DNA from: Candidatus Nanohaloarchaea archaeon
Lineage (GTDB): Archaea > EX4484-52 > GLR71
Reading direction: 5' to 3'
Assembly: GCA_030636885.1 (NCBI GenBank)
Contig: DAOVVY010000049.1
Span: 1-6,415, forward strand
DNA length: 6,415 nt
How positions within the stretch are numbered: the first letter of the stretch is position 1; every line of letters begins with the position of its first letter. The translations under genes were made by a program, and so were the position numbers. The notes below the pieces were generated by a model. It searched no databases and had not been told where the DNA came from. It saw only the letters and a list, made by a program, of their open reading frames with translations. Shown in pieces: positions 4,942-6,415 of the stretch.

Positions 4942-6306
4942 CTAGATCCTCTTGCTCAATCCTTTCCAGAAGTCGTCGCTCTTTATCTTCAGGAGATCTT
5001 TGCCCTCGACCAAGGCATAGTTCTTTGCGATCTCTTGCGCAAGGTTCTTCGGTATTCCTTTATCAGCTAACGCTTTCGTGTCGCAGTCAAAGAAGGATCC
5101 GAGCATGGATGTTATGTCGAAATGCTTGCGCCTGACTTCAGCCACCATACTGTCGCCCTCAAACCAGATATCTTCATACTTGTCCTCAAAGTTGTCCCTG
5201 TTCTTTTTCGGGTCGAAGATGCGCGGGCCGGTCATCTTCCTGAATCTCGGCACGGTCTGGTTCAACAGCTCAAAAGCAATACCGCATTCGTTGTTGCCAA
5301 ATTCCCAAGAAGAGAGTATGACAAACCCTTCATGTTTAAGACAGTCTGAGATGCGTCGCCTAAATCGTCGTAATTGTGGATATAATATATCATCAATTAT
5401 GTCGGCTGGTCTTTTGAAACCGATTGCAATGTGGAATGTGCCACGCTCTTTTGCTGATCGCAAAATTTGTCTTTGGTCTTTCGGTTTCTCAATCTTGAAA
5501 AAGTAATCAATTGACGGGTTGTCCATGAATTTTCCTGCAAAATATATGAATTGCGCAAGCTTGTCTTTTGATAGAACGGCCGCAACATTCCGGTTCTTGT
5601 CGGTCGGGTCAATAAAGATTAATGGTTGATCCTTGAATTTGGTTCGCACAGTCTTGTATTCTGATTTCTTGTAACTGTTCTCAAGATCCATTATCTCTTG
5701 ATAGCCCCATTTCTGTGCGTGTGCCAATAGGTTATTGAAGGTTTTACATCTTAAGATCAAGAGCTCGCACAAGTATCCGGAAAAACCTGTAGTCTTAAGG
5801 TCTGAACCGTAGACATTGATGGTCTTCATGAATTTTTTAAGAAGGCGCACGTCATCTGGGTGTTTTAAGTTATCAAGGACATATTTAGTGTGAAAAGGTG
5901 TGCGGTCGACGGCAGAGATTAGCTTTTTTGTTGAAGTTATCTTGTAGGCAGGCACTATCTCAACATCAAAACTGCCTATTTTTCCTTTTGTGTACGGGTG
6001 TTCCGCATAACTTACCTGAGGTATTCCACCGAATTTTTTGAACACGCTTTTCCCAATCAATAAGCCTTTTGTCTCTAGGACTTCCTTTTTTGTGTTAGGA
6101 GGGAAAAATATGAATATGTCAAGATCCTTGTCTCCTGCAATGAATGTGTTCTTGGCAACTGAACCCATTAACCGCGCATCAATTGAAAATTTCTGCTTTA
6201 TGAATTTGCGTATATCATCAAACATGATCTGGTTTGAGACTACCTCTTCTGCAGTGGGACTTATCTTTTTCAAGGCATGAGCGAAAATGGTTTTTGTGAC
6301 TTCCAT
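4942..6306 (-). CDS. cca: CCA-adding enzyme (tRNA nucleotidyltransferase), archaeal class I
   Basis: Adds C, C and A to tRNA 3' ends without a template, using CTP and ATP; it both completes precursors lacking CCA and repairs worn ends. The 454-residue length is close to studied archaeal enzymes (about 440). The N-terminal nucleotidyltransferase head shows 'LMGSVAKNT' (Gly48-Ser49) and the metal-binding pair Asp61 and Asp63 in 'GDKDLDIFIFF', with the third carboxylate at Asp114 in 'GSFDVEIVPA'. Then come 'RTPFHTKYV' (His139), 'FMKTINVYGSDLKTTGFSGY' and 'LCELLI', all typical of the class I archaeal enzyme, followed by the tRNA-binding body and tail. A TATA box 28 nt before the ATG and no ribosome binding site indicate a leaderless mRNA. 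It lies 67 nt upstream of the phosphohistidine-domain gene on the same strand. The tRNA-Arg of this window lacks an encoded CCA and so needs this enzyme. Confidence 0.95.
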   Translation of the reverse strand: MEVTKTIFAHALKKISPTAEEVVSNQIMFDDIRKFIKQKFSIDARLMGSVAKNTFIAGDKDLDIFIFFPPNTKKEVLETKGLLIGKSVFKKFGGIPQVSYAEHPYTKGKIGSFDVEIVPAYKITSTKKLISAVDRTPFHTKYVLDNLKHPDDVRLLKKFMKTINVYGSDLKTTGFSGYLCELLILRCKTFNNLLAHAQKWGYQEIMDLENSYKKSEYKTVRTKFKDQPLIFIDPTDKNRNVAAVLSKDKLAQFIYFAGKFMDNPSIDYFFKIEKPKDQRQILRSAKERGTFHIAIGFKRPADIIDDILYPQLRRFRRRISDCLKHEGFVILSSWEFGNNECGIAFELLNQTVPRFRKMTGPRIFDPKKNRDNFEDKYEDIWFEGDSMVAEVRRKHFDITSMLGSFFDCDTKALADKGIPKNLAQEIAKNYALVEGKDLLKIKSDDFWKGLSKRI

Positions 6307-6329
6307 AAGAATATATTAGGTGAGGTGTG

Positions 6330-6339
6330 TTTATATTTA
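6330..6339 (-). promoter_or_regulatory. TATA box of cca
   Basis: On the minus strand it reads TAAATATAAA, centred 28 nt before the ATG at 6306. No GGTG-type site lies between, so translation probably begins at the transcript 5' end. Confidence 0.55.
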
Positions 6340-6378
6340 TTGGTAGATTTTATCTATAATACTTGTTAGGCACCAATT

Positions 6379-6390
6379 CTTATATATATG
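6379..6390 (+). promoter_or_regulatory. TATA box near the right edge, probably for a gene beyond the window
   Basis: CTTATATATATG, the best TATA match in the window, would place a plus-strand start near 6411, at the very edge. The element is almost symmetric, so minus-strand use (start near 6358, a long leader for cca) is possible but less likely given the closer TATA box. No gene is visible in the remaining bases, and nothing else was seen in 6340-6378. Confidence 0.4.
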
Positions 6391-6415
6391 ACCCCTTGCC
6401 AAATAATAGCAACTA

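Noticed and set aside
5078..5506. 142-codon plus-strand ORF
   Set aside because: Antisense shadow of the cca gene, whose catalytic motifs are clear.
1..6415. Search for CRISPR repeats, insertion sequences, integrases and toxin-antitoxin pairs
   Set aside because: I saw no regularly spaced repeats, terminal inverted repeats, transposase motifs or paired small toxin/antitoxin genes; the content is mainly housekeeping.

Overview
The window is archaeal chromosomal DNA. The evidence is a beta-type elongation factor 1 gene of archaeal size, an archaeal-type CCA-adding enzyme, a tRNA gene without an encoded CCA end, TATA boxes about 27 nt upstream of several start codons (leaderless mRNAs), GGTGA-type ribosome binding sites on others, and T-rich stretches after genes. 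ScpA/ScpB and the stand-alone phosphohistidine-domain protein do not fix the lineage. A euryarchaeal or DPANN-like archaeon is plausible, but I cannot name it from this piece.

Layout, left to right. (1) Positions 2-1349, plus strand: the 3' part of scpA followed by scpB, the kleisin and winged-helix partners of SMC. (2) Positions 1370-2111: an AT-rich, poorly recognisable stretch with an acidic hypothetical protein on the minus strand and a possible 59-residue protein on the plus strand. (3) Positions 2137-2256, minus strand: a tRNA-Arg(GCG) whose T-loop is interrupted by 46 nt. No gene caller working only on ORFs would report it. (4) Positions 2335-2771, plus strand: a two-gene translation operon, a 53-residue four-CxxC zinc-ribbon protein (too short for usual ORF cut-offs) and aEF-1beta. 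(5) Positions 2842-3486, plus strand: a cytoplasmic SGNH/GDSL hydrolase, which converges on (6) a minus-strand protein ending in a PEP-synthase-type phosphohistidine domain (3501-4874). A 9-bp inverted repeat holds both stop codons. (7) Positions 4942-6306, minus strand: the CCA-adding enzyme. (8) The right end (6307-6415) holds the cca promoter and another strong TATA box that probably serves a gene starting at or beyond the edge.

The common theme of the centre and right is translation: tRNA-Arg, the aEF-1beta operon, and the CCA enzyme that must finish a tRNA whose gene lacks CCA. The strongest candidate for something unusual is the tRNA: it is well formed in every arm, but it carries a T-loop intron-like insertion for which I could not build a strict bulge-helix-bulge, and it has C instead of U at position 33. 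The rest looks like ordinary archaeal housekeeping sequence plus a few uncharacterised proteins; I see no mobile element, CRISPR array or defence cluster.
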